A stretch of DNA of 64,000 nucleotides from VYFG01 sp965221795 (lineage in GTDB: Bacteria > Pseudomonadota > Gammaproteobacteria > Arenicellales > Poriferihabitantaceae). Position numbers and translations under genes: made by a program. The notes under the pieces are model-generated. The model worked only from the letters and a program-made list of their open reading frames with translations, ran no database searches and was not told the DNA's origin. This document shows, in pieces, positions 43,391-53,156 of the stretch. The DNA is taken from positions 2,480,001 to 2,544,000 of the forward strand of contig OZ244914.1 of NCBI GenBank assembly GCA_965221795.1. Reading direction: 5' to 3'. Each line of letters opens with the position of its first letter. Position 1 is the stretch's first letter.

Positions 43391-45059
43391 GTTAAAAATA
43401 TTCGGAGTTATACTCGGTGAAACACCGGAAGCCTGAATCCTGTCGAAATACGGAATCCGGTCATATCGGGTAGTTTCGGTTGCAACAAAGCATTCGTAAT
43501 GGGGGCGTGGATTTCGAAAGGAGAACGGCTCCTGCAAGAGGGACCGTGGATTGGGATGATGGGGGTCAGGCCGGAAGAAGCGGGAACCGCTTCACAAATA
43601 CCATGAGACACAGGCTGGTCATGGTCAGTACCCTCGCCATCGGTATCCGGAGTTTACGGTCCAGCCGAGCATCCGATTTCATCTCCTCCCCAAGACCTCT
43701 GATCCCGGATTTCATCTCCGTTCGGAGATTTTCGATTGCACCCAGCAGGCGGTACTGGATCCCCGCAATGGAATCGATGATGACCATTCACTGTTTCTCG
43801 GTAAATTCCGCTGAATCCACAGTGCGCAAAGCGTTCGTAATTGAGCGGGCCTGGATTACCAATTCTTCCTGCAAAAGGAAACAGCAGGAGACAGGCTACC
43901 CCGTCAGTAAGAAATCTCTCCATACGGCCATCGGGACCGGAGGTCACACATAAGGGTACCATTGTGTGCCAAGGCGCAATCATGAAGTGGTCAGAATCGT
44001 ATCAGGGAAGACGGTCGGATGCAACCTCTTGTAGTGGCTCAGTACCTTTCAGAATATTGGATGGAGCGGGTCCGGGCATACGATTCCTGTTCGATAAGAG
44101 GCTCTTTTGGCATGCGTCGGTCGAACTCCAACTGAGGGTATTGGTCGTTAGGGAAGCACTCGGACTTGTCACGTTTTGGTGCGAAATTCAGGGAGGGGGC
44201 ACAGTTGCAGTGGACTCTGAATGCTTGACAGTGTCGCTGGCATCTGCCAGCGAATTAGCCGAATGTCCCGGGGGTCTGGTGTCCATCGGAATGAAAAAGG
44301 CCCTGGAGGGGCCCGGAAAACCAGAAGCGAACGGGAACCTGCGGCAACACACCGGAGGCGGTCTCTTCATATCAGGATCAGGGGATGGTGAGAACGCATC
44401 GGACCCGAAGGTCGCATCCTCAAAAACGGGAATCACACTCCCTCCTGGACCCTATGAACCAGGACCGGTGACTGCCGAGTGTGCAAGAGCGATGGGAGGG
44501 CGGAAAATGGAAAAACTGGTTCAAGGGAACGCTTTTCCGGCCTGCGACGAGTTTGCGGTAGATCAGAAGACTTCACGAGAACGGTTCCGGAGCACACTGA
44601 AACCGAAAACTTCTCTGGGATTATGATATCTGGGACGCAAACGGCTGCCGAGACGATTGGCGCGCGGGCGAACCTTCGCGGTCCGGATAATCTCGATCAG
44701 CCAACTGGCGGGTTGGCCTTTGGTGAGCCGTGCCGATGGGAAGATGGTGTACCATGAGAAAACCGCCCATCAAAATAATATTCACATTCAACTCGAGGAG
44801 AAGACACGTTATGAAAGGGTACCTCGAATCACGTAGTCGCGGAGAGATTCCGCGGTGCCCATGCGAGCATTCGGCCCAGACCTAGGAGCCCGCATTACCC
44901 GGGTCCCGTACCCGGTCCATCATCCAGGCATCATGGACCGCCACCACCGCTGACTGACGAATCTGCTGGTTGTTTCCGGTCGAGGCGGATGTGGTTTTGG
45001 TAGCTGAAGTAGGACCGGCCGGGTTTCTTCGTCCATTCCGCATCTCGGTCCTGCGGCCG
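43391..45059. other. Gene-poor region upstream of folE
   Basis: About 1.7 kb with no protein I can support. A minus-strand frame at 43566-43787 reads LLGAIENLRTEMKSGIRGLG then a hydrophobic end, like small coiled-coil plus membrane proteins, but lacks a ribosome-binding site and is probably a remnant. A 261-codon plus frame (43841-44626) has no signal, domain or usual composition. Short segments near 43409 and 43484 resemble DNA beside tRNA-Lys. Confidence 0.4.
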
Positions 45060-45330
45060 ACACCTCGGCTCAGGATCCGGTTGCGTTCGGCCTTGCGGCC
45101 CAGGATCCGGGGCATCCCGAGACGGCGCAACGCGCCGAGAACGGCCGCCTCGAGCGATGGGAACACGATGCCCCCCCCTTCAGGATGGCCCGCACGGCGT
45201 CGGTCCGTTCGGGCGGCATGTTGGAGAAATTGGTCAGGGTGATGCGCCGGGTGCCGCCGGCCTTCCTGCCAGGCTGGTCGCAACCGGATGACGGGAGGGG
45301 AATTCCGATGGGGGATGACGTCGACGTGGA
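45060..45330 (-). pseudogene. IS1634-type transposase N-terminal remnant, frameshifted
   Basis: The minus strand reads HVDVIPHRNSPPVIRLRPAW in one frame, switches to GGTRRITLTNFSNMPPERTD AVRAILKGG in a second, and returns to the first for VFPSLEAAVLGALRRLGMPR and ILGRKAERNR. This is the conserved N-terminus of IS1634-family transposases (pattern V-x-N-R-x-SPP, then RTLANLS, then HVAAVLGALRRLG). The DDE core is absent. Confidence 0.6.
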
Positions 45331-45731
45331 GGGACAGGCTTCGAACCTGTACACGGCAACAGTAATCCATGCAGTAATGCCCGACAGGGTGAAACATTCA
45401 TGCCTTTTCAACCGTTAGGAGATGCCCGCGAGCAAGAATGTGCATGAAGTTCTGAAATAAAACAAAAAGACACAATATCTCCCGTTCGAAATCTACTTTT
45501 GGCATGCAGAAGGAACTTCATATCCGCGTCACGCTTATTGCTCTAGCCTTGGGAGTTGCGCCAATGCGACGTGCGATCTCCTTCCATTTGGGGCTTATAA
45601 ACATTACTTGACAAAGATGAAATCGTGTCGCCAAACCGCCTTAGCCAAAGAGAAGGGCGAATAAAGTGGGGCCGGTGCCGGGCTGATTGCCCATGACGCC
45701 CCCTATTGTGGGGAGGATTGCCCTGTGTCAA

Positions 45732-45824
45732 GCTATCTTTATAATTCCCAAACTAAAGTACCATTGTTAGGCCATTAACGACCCATGCTGGAGTACTCGC
45801 ATCTGGAAATTAGCGTGGGATCAT
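45732..45824 (+). repeat. Left arm of an inverted repeat framing the Cys-rich secreted protein gene
   Basis: The arm matches the reverse complement of 46630-46762. About 70 bp (45753-45824 against 46630-46700) match at roughly 90%. The outer 15-20 bp (GCTATCTTTATAATTCCC) match GGGA-GAATTAAGATAGC-like sequence at 46745-46762 after a gap of about 50 bp in the right arm. It ends 157 bp before the gene at 45981. Confidence 0.8.
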
Positions 45825-45980
45825 TCCAGAATTGCGCCTTGTGCAATTACGGAAAAGCATTATAATCCGCATACCCCTAATCTATATTGCTGGAACAATG
45901 CCGGGAGGTGCTTTTGTGCACTTCCTGTTCAAGTTTTATGGATGCAGGACCAAAACACAACCGAAATTGGAGAAACCTCA

Positions 45981-46514
45981 ATGAAAAATATCTGTATTAA
46001 GGCATTTGCCATACTGGCACTCGCAACTGCAATTGCTCTTCCTGCTGGAGCGGGAATAACTGGACCAAATGCGTGCAAATCGTGGCTACCCGGAGTGAGT
46101 ACGCTGGATGGAACTTTCAAGCCCAAGGGCTGCGGTGCAACATCATGGAAAGATTTGGACACTGCGTGTCTTACCAGTTTGAGTTCGAACCATAACTCTG
46201 CGAAACTTTCGGTCATTGACTTCAGGGAGCGTGGTTTCTCCGGATCAGTAAGGGTAGCCTTGCAACCGAATGATTCCCGGTTGCGGTCAGAAAGTATCCA
46301 GGACAGGAATCTGGGTAATCTTTCAAGCGATGAAAATAGGCTCAGCAGTGGGTATATTCGCTTCACCGGTCTCCAGCCGAGACACTATTATGCAGTGGTG
46401 ATTTACAGTCCTGATGACGGATATGGCATTTCCAAGCCTTTTTGGCGCCAATGCTTCCTCACGAACCGCGACCCGAGTACCTGCACTCCCCTTCCGGGCT
46501 TCAGCAAGTGCTGA
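45981..46514 (+). CDS. Small secreted Cys-containing protein, unknown family
   Basis: It is 177 residues from the ATG at 45981, with GGAG 8 bp upstream. A clear signal peptide (MKNICIKAFAILALATAIAL, cleavage near AGAG) is followed by a mature part with seven Cys, spread as NACKSW, KGCGATSW, TACLTS, RQCFLT, STCTPLP and the C-terminal KC. Disulfides in the periplasm or outside are likely. No known domain is recognised. The gene sits alone between long inverted repeats and AT-rich flanks, so it looks like cargo of a small mobile or rearranged cassette. Confidence 0.65.
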   Translation: MKNICIKAFAILALATAIALPAGAGITGPNACKSWLPGVSTLDGTFKPKGCGATSWKDLDTACLTSLSSNHNSAKLSVIDFRERGFSGSVRVALQPNDSRLRSESIQDRNLGNLSSDENRLSSGYIRFTGLQPRHYYAVVIYSPDDGYGISKPFWRQCFLTNRDPSTCTPLPGFSKC

Positions 46515-46629
46515 GTAACAATCAATGACAGTCTATAGAAGAGCATGACGCGGTACGGGATTCCGGGTTTTCTGTTACCGGAGCCTTATTTCATGACGAG
46601 GCAGGTTGATCAGATGCTTCCGAATTAGG

Positions 46630-46762
46630 ATGATCTCACGCTAATTTCCAGATGCGAGTGCGCCAGCATGGATCGTTAATGGCCTAACAATGGACTTTAG
46701 TGGCATATATTTTTCTCGTGTTTTCGTGAATCAAGATGACAATCCCGAGAATTAAGATAGCG
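46630..46762 (-). repeat. Right arm of the inverted repeat framing the secreted protein gene
   Basis: This arm is in opposite orientation to 45732-45824 and lies 116 bp after the gene's stop. A third partial copy in the left-arm orientation (TAGCGTGGGATCATCC, 46759-46774) follows at once. The arms are far longer than a terminator stem. Confidence 0.8.
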
Positions 46763-46842
46763 TGGGATCATCCTACATTTTCAATGAAAAATGATACTTT
46801 TGTAGTGTCTACTCGCCCCGCATTCATTCTGCCTATATCAGT

Positions 46843-47667
46843 TCATCGTTCTCGACGACTTAACTGATTATAGGTACACAGCAATCTGTCGGCCCGATAT
46901 CGAATGGCAACACCGACCCGCAAAGTACCGCGGACTCTTTCTGCCAAGAACATCCAGTGTCTTCGGAAAATGCTCGACCAGGGACAAATCCCGAGCCACA
47001 ATCCGATTTCCTTCTCCTTCTTTTCCTGATACCCAATAGTACTTGGAAAATCCGTTGGAAGTACAAGCGCAGGATCGACGACGCATGTATTCAGCAACCT
47101 GCAATTGCCCGTATAGTGGTCGATGGGCCTGTGCAAATCGCGTGTTAGCCTCAACAGCTTGGACGCCTTCAAGACTCACTATATAACCCTCAACATACGA
47201 ACATGCCCGAATCGTCCGGGCTGTTTCAGGCTGGTGTTTCCGGGAAGTTCCTGCACCGTATTCAGGGATATTGCACACATTCTGTAGCCCAGGAACACGA
47301 TATCCCAGCCTTTTGGAAAGTGACGGTATTGTTCAATCGCCAATGAAATCATCCTGTCTACCCGGATGTCGTCCTCAAGAATCACCATGGCCTCGATGTC
47401 ATTATCGAGGATTTCACGATAGAGCCTGATGTGTCTGAATGCACAGCCAATCTCCCTAGGGCTGAGATGGCTACCTGGACGTAGCCGCACGGCATTTGCA
47501 CGCTGGGATAGGAGATGGCCGTTCACGGCCGGAACAATTCTGTAATCAATTCCCGTGGCAGCCATTTGCTCCTGCATGTACAAACGCCTTTTCGCCCAAT
47601 ACCGAGAACTCCATTTCAGGAATCGGGTTCCTTTCATGTCAACAGGCTGCTCAACCAGAGATGGCAT
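46843..47667 (-). pseudogene. Glycosyltransferase family 25 gene, broken by frameshifts
   Basis: GT25 enzymes build LPS outer core or similar glycans. The minus strand from 47667 gives EQMAATGIDYRIVPAVNGH, LSPREIGCAFRHIRLYREIL and EAMVILEDDIRVDRM (the EDD metal motif), then WDIVFLGYRM. Near 47215 the frame shifts to YVEGYIVSLEGVQA, and near 47150 shifts again to DLHRPIDHYTGNCRLLNT, then VLPTDFPSTIG, to a stop at 46843. Both shifts break the gene. It is otherwise near full length (about 275 codons). Confidence 0.8.
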
Positions 47668-48377
47668 GCGATCCCGTCGACTCCCGCTGTTCGTGAAAAG
47701 AACCGGGCATCACCTCTGGCCACCTGATTTCAGCCAGGGCAGAAGCGATCGGGAGAGGCCTTTTGCCGAGTCTTGCACAGCCTGACAATCCCGTACATGA
47801 TTCCACTCATGGTGAGATGGTCACCACCATTGACCAGCATGGTCAGATACCGGTGCTCATCCTGCACTCGCAACCATGCCCACCGGTACAACTCCGTTCA
47901 TGGGTTCGAAATCGGGGGGTAGTGTTGCACTTCGGACTTGATCTGGAGCAGGAAAAGTTTCAGGAAAATCCCTCAACACGCGTGCATGTGATTATCAGAA
48001 AGCTGCAAACTATAGCCAAAAACCAAGAGAAACCCCCGACCGGAGTCGAGGTCCGGAAGGATTCCGCATGAGAGCCTCGGGATCAGGGGCGGTCCGGCAG
48101 CAGGATGGAGTGCCATACCTGAAGCATTTGTTTCAGGGCTTCCGCTCCAGCACCCGGACCGCAAGATCATCCAGGATCGCCTGTCGCCATTTCTCCGGGA
48201 CCGCCTGCAGCTTCAGGATAGCCAGTGGTTGCAGGTCCGCGGCAATGCCGAGGATCTCCTCATGGAAGTCCAGCACCGGAGCCCCGGACTCCGACGAAAC
48301 CGGAGCGGTGGCCGGCGGAATCGGGTTTGATACATTTGTTTCCTTCGAGATATACTCGGAGTGAAACAAAGTATTCG
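47668..48377. other. Region with no intact gene downstream of tRNA-Lys
   Basis: About 700 bp. A minus-strand stretch at 48133-48363 reads PVLDFHEEILGIAADLQPLA and LQAVPEKWRQAILDDLAVRV, which looks like the C-terminal part of a real protein but has no start. I cannot name its family. Confidence 0.35.
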
Positions 48378-48453
48378 TGGTGGGGCGTGCAGGATTCGAA
48401 CCTGCGACCAATTGATTAAAAGTCAACTGCTCTACCGACTGAGCTAACGCCCC
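48378..48453 (-). tRNA. tRNA-Lys (anticodon UUU)
   Basis: The minus strand gives the acceptor GGGGCGT (from 48453), D-arm TAGCTCAGTCGGTAGAGCA, anticodon loop CTTTTAA with anticodon TTT, T-arm with GGTTCGAATCC, acceptor 3' side ACGCCCC, discriminator A and encoded CCA. It is downstream of cpoB, as in many gammaproteobacteria. Confidence 0.97.
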
Positions 48454-48631
48454 TGTGGGTTCCGGTATTGGCCCTGCTATCTCCTGAGGCAAGCACATAC
48501 GGCTTGTTAGCAGAATAGGGCTGGAGTTCTGGGCCGAGGCAATATCCTCGGAAGGCGGGATTATCCTGACATGATACTGCAGTGTCAAACTAAACGGAAC
48601 CAAAAATTCACTTAACGAGGTCGGAAACCGT

Positions 48632-49657
48632 TCAATTGATGGTTTGCTTAATCCTCCGTAACCGAATTTCTGCAGAAACCGTAACCTGATGCCCGGGGAA
48701 ACGCGCCAGAAGCTCTTCGAAGGTGTTGGCCGCCTGAGCATAAGCTCCGATATCATACTGAATATAGCCTACTTTCAACATTGCCTCTGGAACTCGGGGA
48801 CTATCGGGATAGCGTTCTACCAAAGAACGAAAACCATTCAGGGCTGCCTCAAACTTCCGGGTCACATAATGGGCCTCAGACATCCAGTACAGGGCGTCAT
48901 CGGCCAAATCGCTTTCTGGCCAAGTCGTGAGTAATCCCTGGAATTCGGTGATGGCATCTTCATAACGACTGACCTTCAGCGCACCGAAGGCACTGTCATA
49001 GGCATCCTGTTCGTTGAGTGAAACACTGCTAGTGCTGCGACCGGTGGTGCCGACTACCGTTGGTTCTGAAACGATCACTGTTTCAACGGTTTCAGGTGGA
49101 GTAGGAGTAAGCGGCGGACTGGTATTGTTCGGTGTGTCATTTATCACGGCGGCCGTTTCATCAATCACTCCGGGAGAATTGGAGGAGCCAGCCACATCTT
49201 GCTGGGCAATGCCCCCGCCCGTAGGGGCCACAGGAGCGAGTATCGACTGCGATTCCAGTGCCCCCAAACGAGTCTCCAAATCCCGCCCCATTTGTTCCAT
49301 CACGGACATACGACGGTCTATGTCCTGAAAGAAATCCTCCTGTCTTCGAGAGTCATTTCCTTGCTTGAAATACATCTCTTCAAGGCGGTTTCTGAGCACT
49401 TTCAGTTCTTCCTTCAATGCGGTTAGCTCATAAAATGCCCGAATCATTTCCACGTTTGGCTGTGGAGGAGATGGGGTGGTCTGTTGCGCCTGTGCCAGTT
49501 GGAATGATGGCGCTAATGGTTCCGTCGCATGGGCTGACCACCCCGCTCCCTGCATAAGACTCCATATCAGGAAGGGAAGGGCAGTCGGTACCATCCTGTA
49601 GGCAGGAACGGTTTGGATCCTGCCCCTCGTCTGGCCGTCTGGGCGATTCATGCTCAT
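48632..49657 (-). CDS. cpoB: Cell division coordinator CpoB (YbgF)
   Basis: Periplasmic protein of about 341 residues that links Tol-Pal with peptidoglycan synthesis at division. A signal-like segment (TALPFLIWSLMQGAGW) is followed by an N-terminal coiled coil (LKEELKVLRNRLEEMYFKQG), a Thr/Pro-rich linker, and a TPR domain (AYDSAFGALKVSRYEDAITE, then LADDALYWMSEAHY). The ATG at 49657 or 49651 is the likely start. It is the last protein gene of the tol-pal operon. Confidence 0.92.
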   Translation of the reverse strand: MSMNRPDGQTRGRIQTVPAYRMVPTALPFLIWSLMQGAGWSAHATEPLAPSFQLAQAQQTTPSPPQPNVEMIRAFYELTALKEELKVLRNRLEEMYFKQGNDSRRQEDFFQDIDRRMSVMEQMGRDLETRLGALESQSILAPVAPTGGGIAQQDVAGSSNSPGVIDETAAVINDTPNNTSPPLTPTPPETVETVIVSEPTVVGTTGRSTSSVSLNEQDAYDSAFGALKVSRYEDAITEFQGLLTTWPESDLADDALYWMSEAHYVTRKFEAALNGFRSLVERYPDSPRVPEAMLKVGYIQYDIGAYAQAANTFEELLARFPGHQVTVSAEIRLRRIKQTIN

Positions 49658-49810
49658 GATGCGATCACAAAAGAAATAACCGTCTACCCTGTTAACCGTG
49701 TTGCACATAAGCCGTATATCGCCTCATTTCGAAACCCTTTCCAGCAATCTGGACAATTGTCTGACAACCATGTATACAGCCAGTCAATGCCTTGTTCATT
49801 CAGCATCAAA

Positions 49811-50371
49811 TTATTGATACAGGATTTCGACCCGCCGATTCAGGGCCCACGAAGACTCATTATTTCCCAGCGACACCGGCCTCTCTTCGCCGTAGGATAC
49901 AATCTGGATTCTGTCTGGGCTGATTCCCTGGAGTTCAAAAATATTGGATACGGACCGGGCACGGTCTTCCCCCAAAGCCAGATTGTATTCCCGGGTGCCG
50001 CGTTCATCCGCATGACCTTCCAAAATCACCTGAATATCGGAATTCGATCGCAAATTCTGTGCATGCGCCTGCACGATAGCTTCTGCTTCCAGTGTCAACA
50101 AACTGCTGTTGAATTCAAAATACACCACACGGCTTGACAATAAAGTCGCTTCGGCTTCGGTATCTTCCCCGGCAGAGGGATCATCACTGCCAAGTCCAGT
50201 GACCGATGGTTCAGGCTCACTTTCAATTCCCGAGGTGCTGGCTCCAGCAGTGCCATCGACCACTTGGATCTCAGTATATTCATCGACAGGGTCAACAGCT
50301 TCGCGCCCACCGCACGCAGAAAGTGAAAGTCCGACACAGGTCATCAGAAGATAAAAAGAAAAATTACGCAT
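49811..50371 (-). CDS. pal: Peptidoglycan-associated lipoprotein Pal
   Basis: Outer-membrane lipoprotein that binds peptidoglycan and TolB. It is 186 residues from the ATG at 50371. The lipobox is LSLSAC with Cys20. The OmpA-like domain has VYFEFNSSLLT, EGHADERGTREYNLALGEDR and NRRVEILY. The acidic linker of about 70 residues after the lipobox is longer than in E. coli Pal. Confidence 0.95.
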   Translation of the reverse strand: MRNFSFYLLMTCVGLSLSACGGREAVDPVDEYTEIQVVDGTAGASTSGIESEPEPSVTGLGSDDPSAGEDTEAEATLLSSRVVYFEFNSSLLTLEAEAIVQAHAQNLRSNSDIQVILEGHADERGTREYNLALGEDRARSVSNIFELQGISPDRIQIVSYGEERPVSLGNNESSWALNRRVEILYQ

Positions 50372-50379
50372 TTTTGCCT

Positions 50380-51714
50380 CTATGGGTTGCGATTGAAGGG
50401 AGCCCAAGCCGGCTCCCTGACAGAGCCTTGCTGAAACGGAAGGGTTTGTTTAGCCACACCATCAGCAGACACCACTGCCAGCATATCTTGCCGTCGCTGA
50501 CGGGTCGCATAGATGATCATCTCCCCATTGGGGGCAAAGGATGGAGATTCATCCTGAGTGGTGTCGGTCAATTCAGTTACGGTTCCATTGGGATCACCAA
50601 CGGAGTATATCCCAACTCGGAAACCATTACCTTGATCCGTGATCATCACAATATGTTTGCCATCGGGTGAATAGGACGGTTTGGCATTATATTCTCCTTG
50701 GGTAAGACGCCGGGGCGAGCCCCGGCCGTCCAACGATAATTCGTATAATTGGGGGGCACCGGCACGCCCGGATGTGAACACCAGTCTTCGCCCGTCTGGA
50801 GAAAACGAGGCTTCCGTGTCAATGGCGGGGTGCTGGGTGACCCGTCGCAAACGGTTCTGTTCCAGATCATGGAGGTAAATGTCCGCATTTCCATCCTTGG
50901 AAAGGGTGATCGCGAGGTAACGGCCATCCGGCGACCATGCGGGCGAACTGTTGATCCCCAACTCCTCCGAAATCAGTCGTCGCTGTCCTGTCCATATGTT
51001 CTGCATGAAAATAATGGAGCGTTTCTTTTCAAACGATACATAACTGATCCATTTTCCATCCGGCGACCATGCCGGGGACAGTACCGGCTGCGATGAGGTC
51101 AGGATGGTCTTTGGGTTGTAGCCATCCGCGTCGGCAATTTGCAATCGGTATTTCCGGTCTGTCTCATCCCCCTCTACATGCACATAGGCAATCCGGGTAT
51201 CAAATGCCCCGGGGTTGCCAGTGAAGTGCTGATAAATCAGGTTGCTGATCTGATGTGCTACCTTGCGTACATTGGCTTTTTCAATATGAAACTTTTGACC
51301 TTCCAATGTCCGCTGACGAAACACATCCAGTAGCGAAAACCGTACTTCATATTGCCCATTGCCAATATCGATCACCTGACCGACAACCAGTGCTTCGGCC
51401 TTGATCTGCCGCCAGTCCTTGAATTGGACGGACTTGCGATCTGTCGGCTGTCCCGGGAAATCTGGTCGTGGAATCATCTCGAATTTCCCGGTGCGGGAAA
51501 GATTCGCCGAAATGATATCAGCCGGTCGATGTTGTGAATCATCCAACCCCAGCGCCCCAAAAGGCACAATCGCAATGGGTATTCCGGCTTCGACTCCTTT
51601 ATTGACCTCGATGGTGTAGACAGCAAGTCCTTTGTCTGGCAGCAAAAGACAAACTGCCATGACCAGAACGAATCGGCCTTTTGTGCGGAATAGGGCACTG
51701 AATATCTTATTCAT
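50380..51714 (-). CDS. tolB: Tol-Pal system beta-propeller protein TolB
   Basis: Periplasmic protein linking Pal to TolA. It is about 444 residues from the ATG at 51714 with a signal peptide (VLVMAVCLLLPDKGLA). The N-terminal domain is followed by repeated SPDGKWISYVS/SPDGRYLAI propeller blades (at least five). It overlaps tolA by 8 bp and precedes pal by 8 bp. Confidence 0.95.
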   Translation of the reverse strand: MNKIFSALFRTKGRFVLVMAVCLLLPDKGLAVYTIEVNKGVEAGIPIAIVPFGALGLDDSQHRPADIISANLSRTGKFEMIPRPDFPGQPTDRKSVQFKDWRQIKAEALVVGQVIDIGNGQYEVRFSLLDVFRQRTLEGQKFHIEKANVRKVAHQISNLIYQHFTGNPGAFDTRIAYVHVEGDETDRKYRLQIADADGYNPKTILTSSQPVLSPAWSPDGKWISYVSFEKKRSIIFMQNIWTGQRRLISEELGINSSPAWSPDGRYLAITLSKDGNADIYLHDLEQNRLRRVTQHPAIDTEASFSPDGRRLVFTSGRAGAPQLYELSLDGRGSPRRLTQGEYNAKPSYSPDGKHIVMITDQGNGFRVGIYSVGDPNGTVTELTDTTQDESPSFAPNGEMIIYATRQRRQDMLAVVSADGVAKQTLPFQQGSVREPAWAPFNRNP

Positions 51715-52729
51715 CCGGATTGAAATTAATCTGGAACTCTTTGATGTATTCATAATACTCCGATTCTTCGGGAATTGGCAAAGGAGAAGCCTTCCGCACA
51801 GCGATTTCTGCGGATTCATCAAACTGGGTATCGCCACTACTTTCCACAATACGAACTTCCTTCACTTCGCCGTTTCGACCAACCCGGAGTCCAATGACCA
51901 CTTGCAGACCGAGGAGCGCTTTGGCTGGACGACGCCAGTTGTCTTCAATGGCGGCCTTGATCCGGCCTGCCCGGGCTTCCAGAGCGTTAGTGGCGGCCTG
52001 TTCAGTTTCGGCAGCCAGCCGGGCTTGCCGTTCTTCTGCAAGTTGTGCCTTGAGTCGCCGTTCCTCCAGAAGTCGCTGCTCTTCTGCCTGTCGTTTCCGC
52101 TCTTCTTCCGCTTTGCGTTGCTGCTCTTCCTCCTTGCGTTTTTTCTCGGCTTCCGCCTGGCGTCGTTCTTGCTCCGCTTTGCGTTGTGCCTCCTGTTCCT
52201 CCTGACGACGTTTCGCCGCTTCCTCTTCCGCCTTGCGCTTCTGCTCTTCCTCTTCCTTGCGTTGGCGTTCGGCATTTCTTCTTTGTTGTTCCTCTTCCGC
52301 CCGCAGCTGTTTCAGCGCCTCCCGCTCCTGATCGCACAATCCATCCAGCTCGTGATTGGGTTGTCCGGACTGCTCTTCTTCCCGCACCAGCTTCTCACAA
52401 TGGCTCAGGACCCACTGCCGACGCTGGCGCTCCTGCTCCTGTTTCCTTGCCGCTTCCTCTTTGCGTTTTTTTTCCTCGGCCAGTTGTTGTTCCTGTGCCT
52501 GGCGTTGTCGTTCCTGCTCTTGCTGCCGACGTTTTTTTTCTTCCGCTTTCTGTTCCAGTTCCTGTTGATGGATCACGACTGCCTGCATGGGCTTTCCTTT
52601 AGCCTCCAGCTTTTCCTGATGCAGATCCAGACCAAACAGGATGAGATACAGGATACCTCCATGGAGAATCAGGGTAAACAACCCCGACCGGATCCAGGCA
52701 ACTAATCTCCGAAGTGTTTCCTGGATCAA
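51707..52729 (-). CDS. tolA: Cell envelope protein TolA
   Basis: It is 340 residues with one N-terminal membrane helix (GLFTLILHGGILYLILFGL), a long Glu/Lys/Arg/Gln coiled coil from about 50 to 255, and the C-terminal domain III (AIEDNWRRPAKALLGLQVVI). It spans the periplasm and contacts Pal and TolB. The coiled coil's repetitive DNA leaves a long open frame on the other strand that is not a gene. Confidence 0.94.
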   Translation of the reverse strand: MIQETLRRLVAWIRSGLFTLILHGGILYLILFGLDLHQEKLEAKGKPMQAVVIHQQELEQKAEEKKRRQQEQERQRQAQEQQLAEEKKRKEEAARKQEQERQRRQWVLSHCEKLVREEEQSGQPNHELDGLCDQEREALKQLRAEEEQQRRNAERQRKEEEEQKRKAEEEAAKRRQEEQEAQRKAEQERRQAEAEKKRKEEEQQRKAEEERKRQAEEQRLLEERRLKAQLAEERQARLAAETEQAATNALEARAGRIKAAIEDNWRRPAKALLGLQVVIGLRVGRNGEVKEVRIVESSGDTQFDESAEIAVRKASPLPIPEESEYYEYIKEFQINFNPDE

Positions 52730-52737
52730 GTTGCTGC

Positions 52738-53151
52738 TTACTCCGTAACCAGTCCTACCGACTCCACTCCGGCTTTCTGCAGCAGCACCATGGCCGCGAC
52801 CACAAAACCATAATTTGCCTGGGTGTCCCCACGCACCAGGAACGGCAAATTGGGAGTCCGAGACAGAACTACACGGGCTCGTCTGGTCACTTCATCCGGG
52901 GTTACTACCGATTTCTGATCGTCATTGATATAGAGCCCACCCTGGGCATCCACGGACACTACAAACGGTTCTTCTTCTGCTGGCGGCAGGGCTTCTGCCG
53001 AGGCCTCTGGCAACTCCACTTTCACGCCCGTTGCCAGCAGCGGAGCCGTGACCATGAAAATGATCAGCAAAACCAGCATCACATCGATATATGGCACCAC
53101 ATTGATCTCACTCATGAGGCGCTTTTTGCGACCATAACGGATCTGGTTCAT
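52738..53151 (-). CDS. tolR: Tol-Pal system protein TolR
   Basis: It is 137 residues with an N-terminal membrane helix carrying the proton-path Asp (NVVPYIDVMLVLLIIFMVTA) and a periplasmic domain. It forms the TolQR ion-driven motor powering TolA. It lies 5 bp after tolQ and 8 bp before tolA. Confidence 0.95.
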   Translation of the reverse strand: MNQIRYGRKKRLMSEINVVPYIDVMLVLLIIFMVTAPLLATGVKVELPEASAEALPPAEEEPFVVSVDAQGGLYINDDQKSVVTPDEVTRRARVVLSRTPNLPFLVRGDTQANYGFVVAAMVLLQKAGVESVGLVTE

Positions 53152-53156
53152 TCGAA

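Noticed and set aside
43841..44626. 261-codon plus-strand frame
   Set aside because: No signal, domain or motif; Gly/Ser/Pro-rich pattern of a chance frame in GC-rich DNA. Not supported as a gene.
51632..52705. 357-codon plus-strand frame rich in Phe and Leu
   Set aside because: It is the mirror of the tolA coiled coil: Glu/Gln/Lys codons read in reverse as Phe/Leu, a classic false membrane protein.
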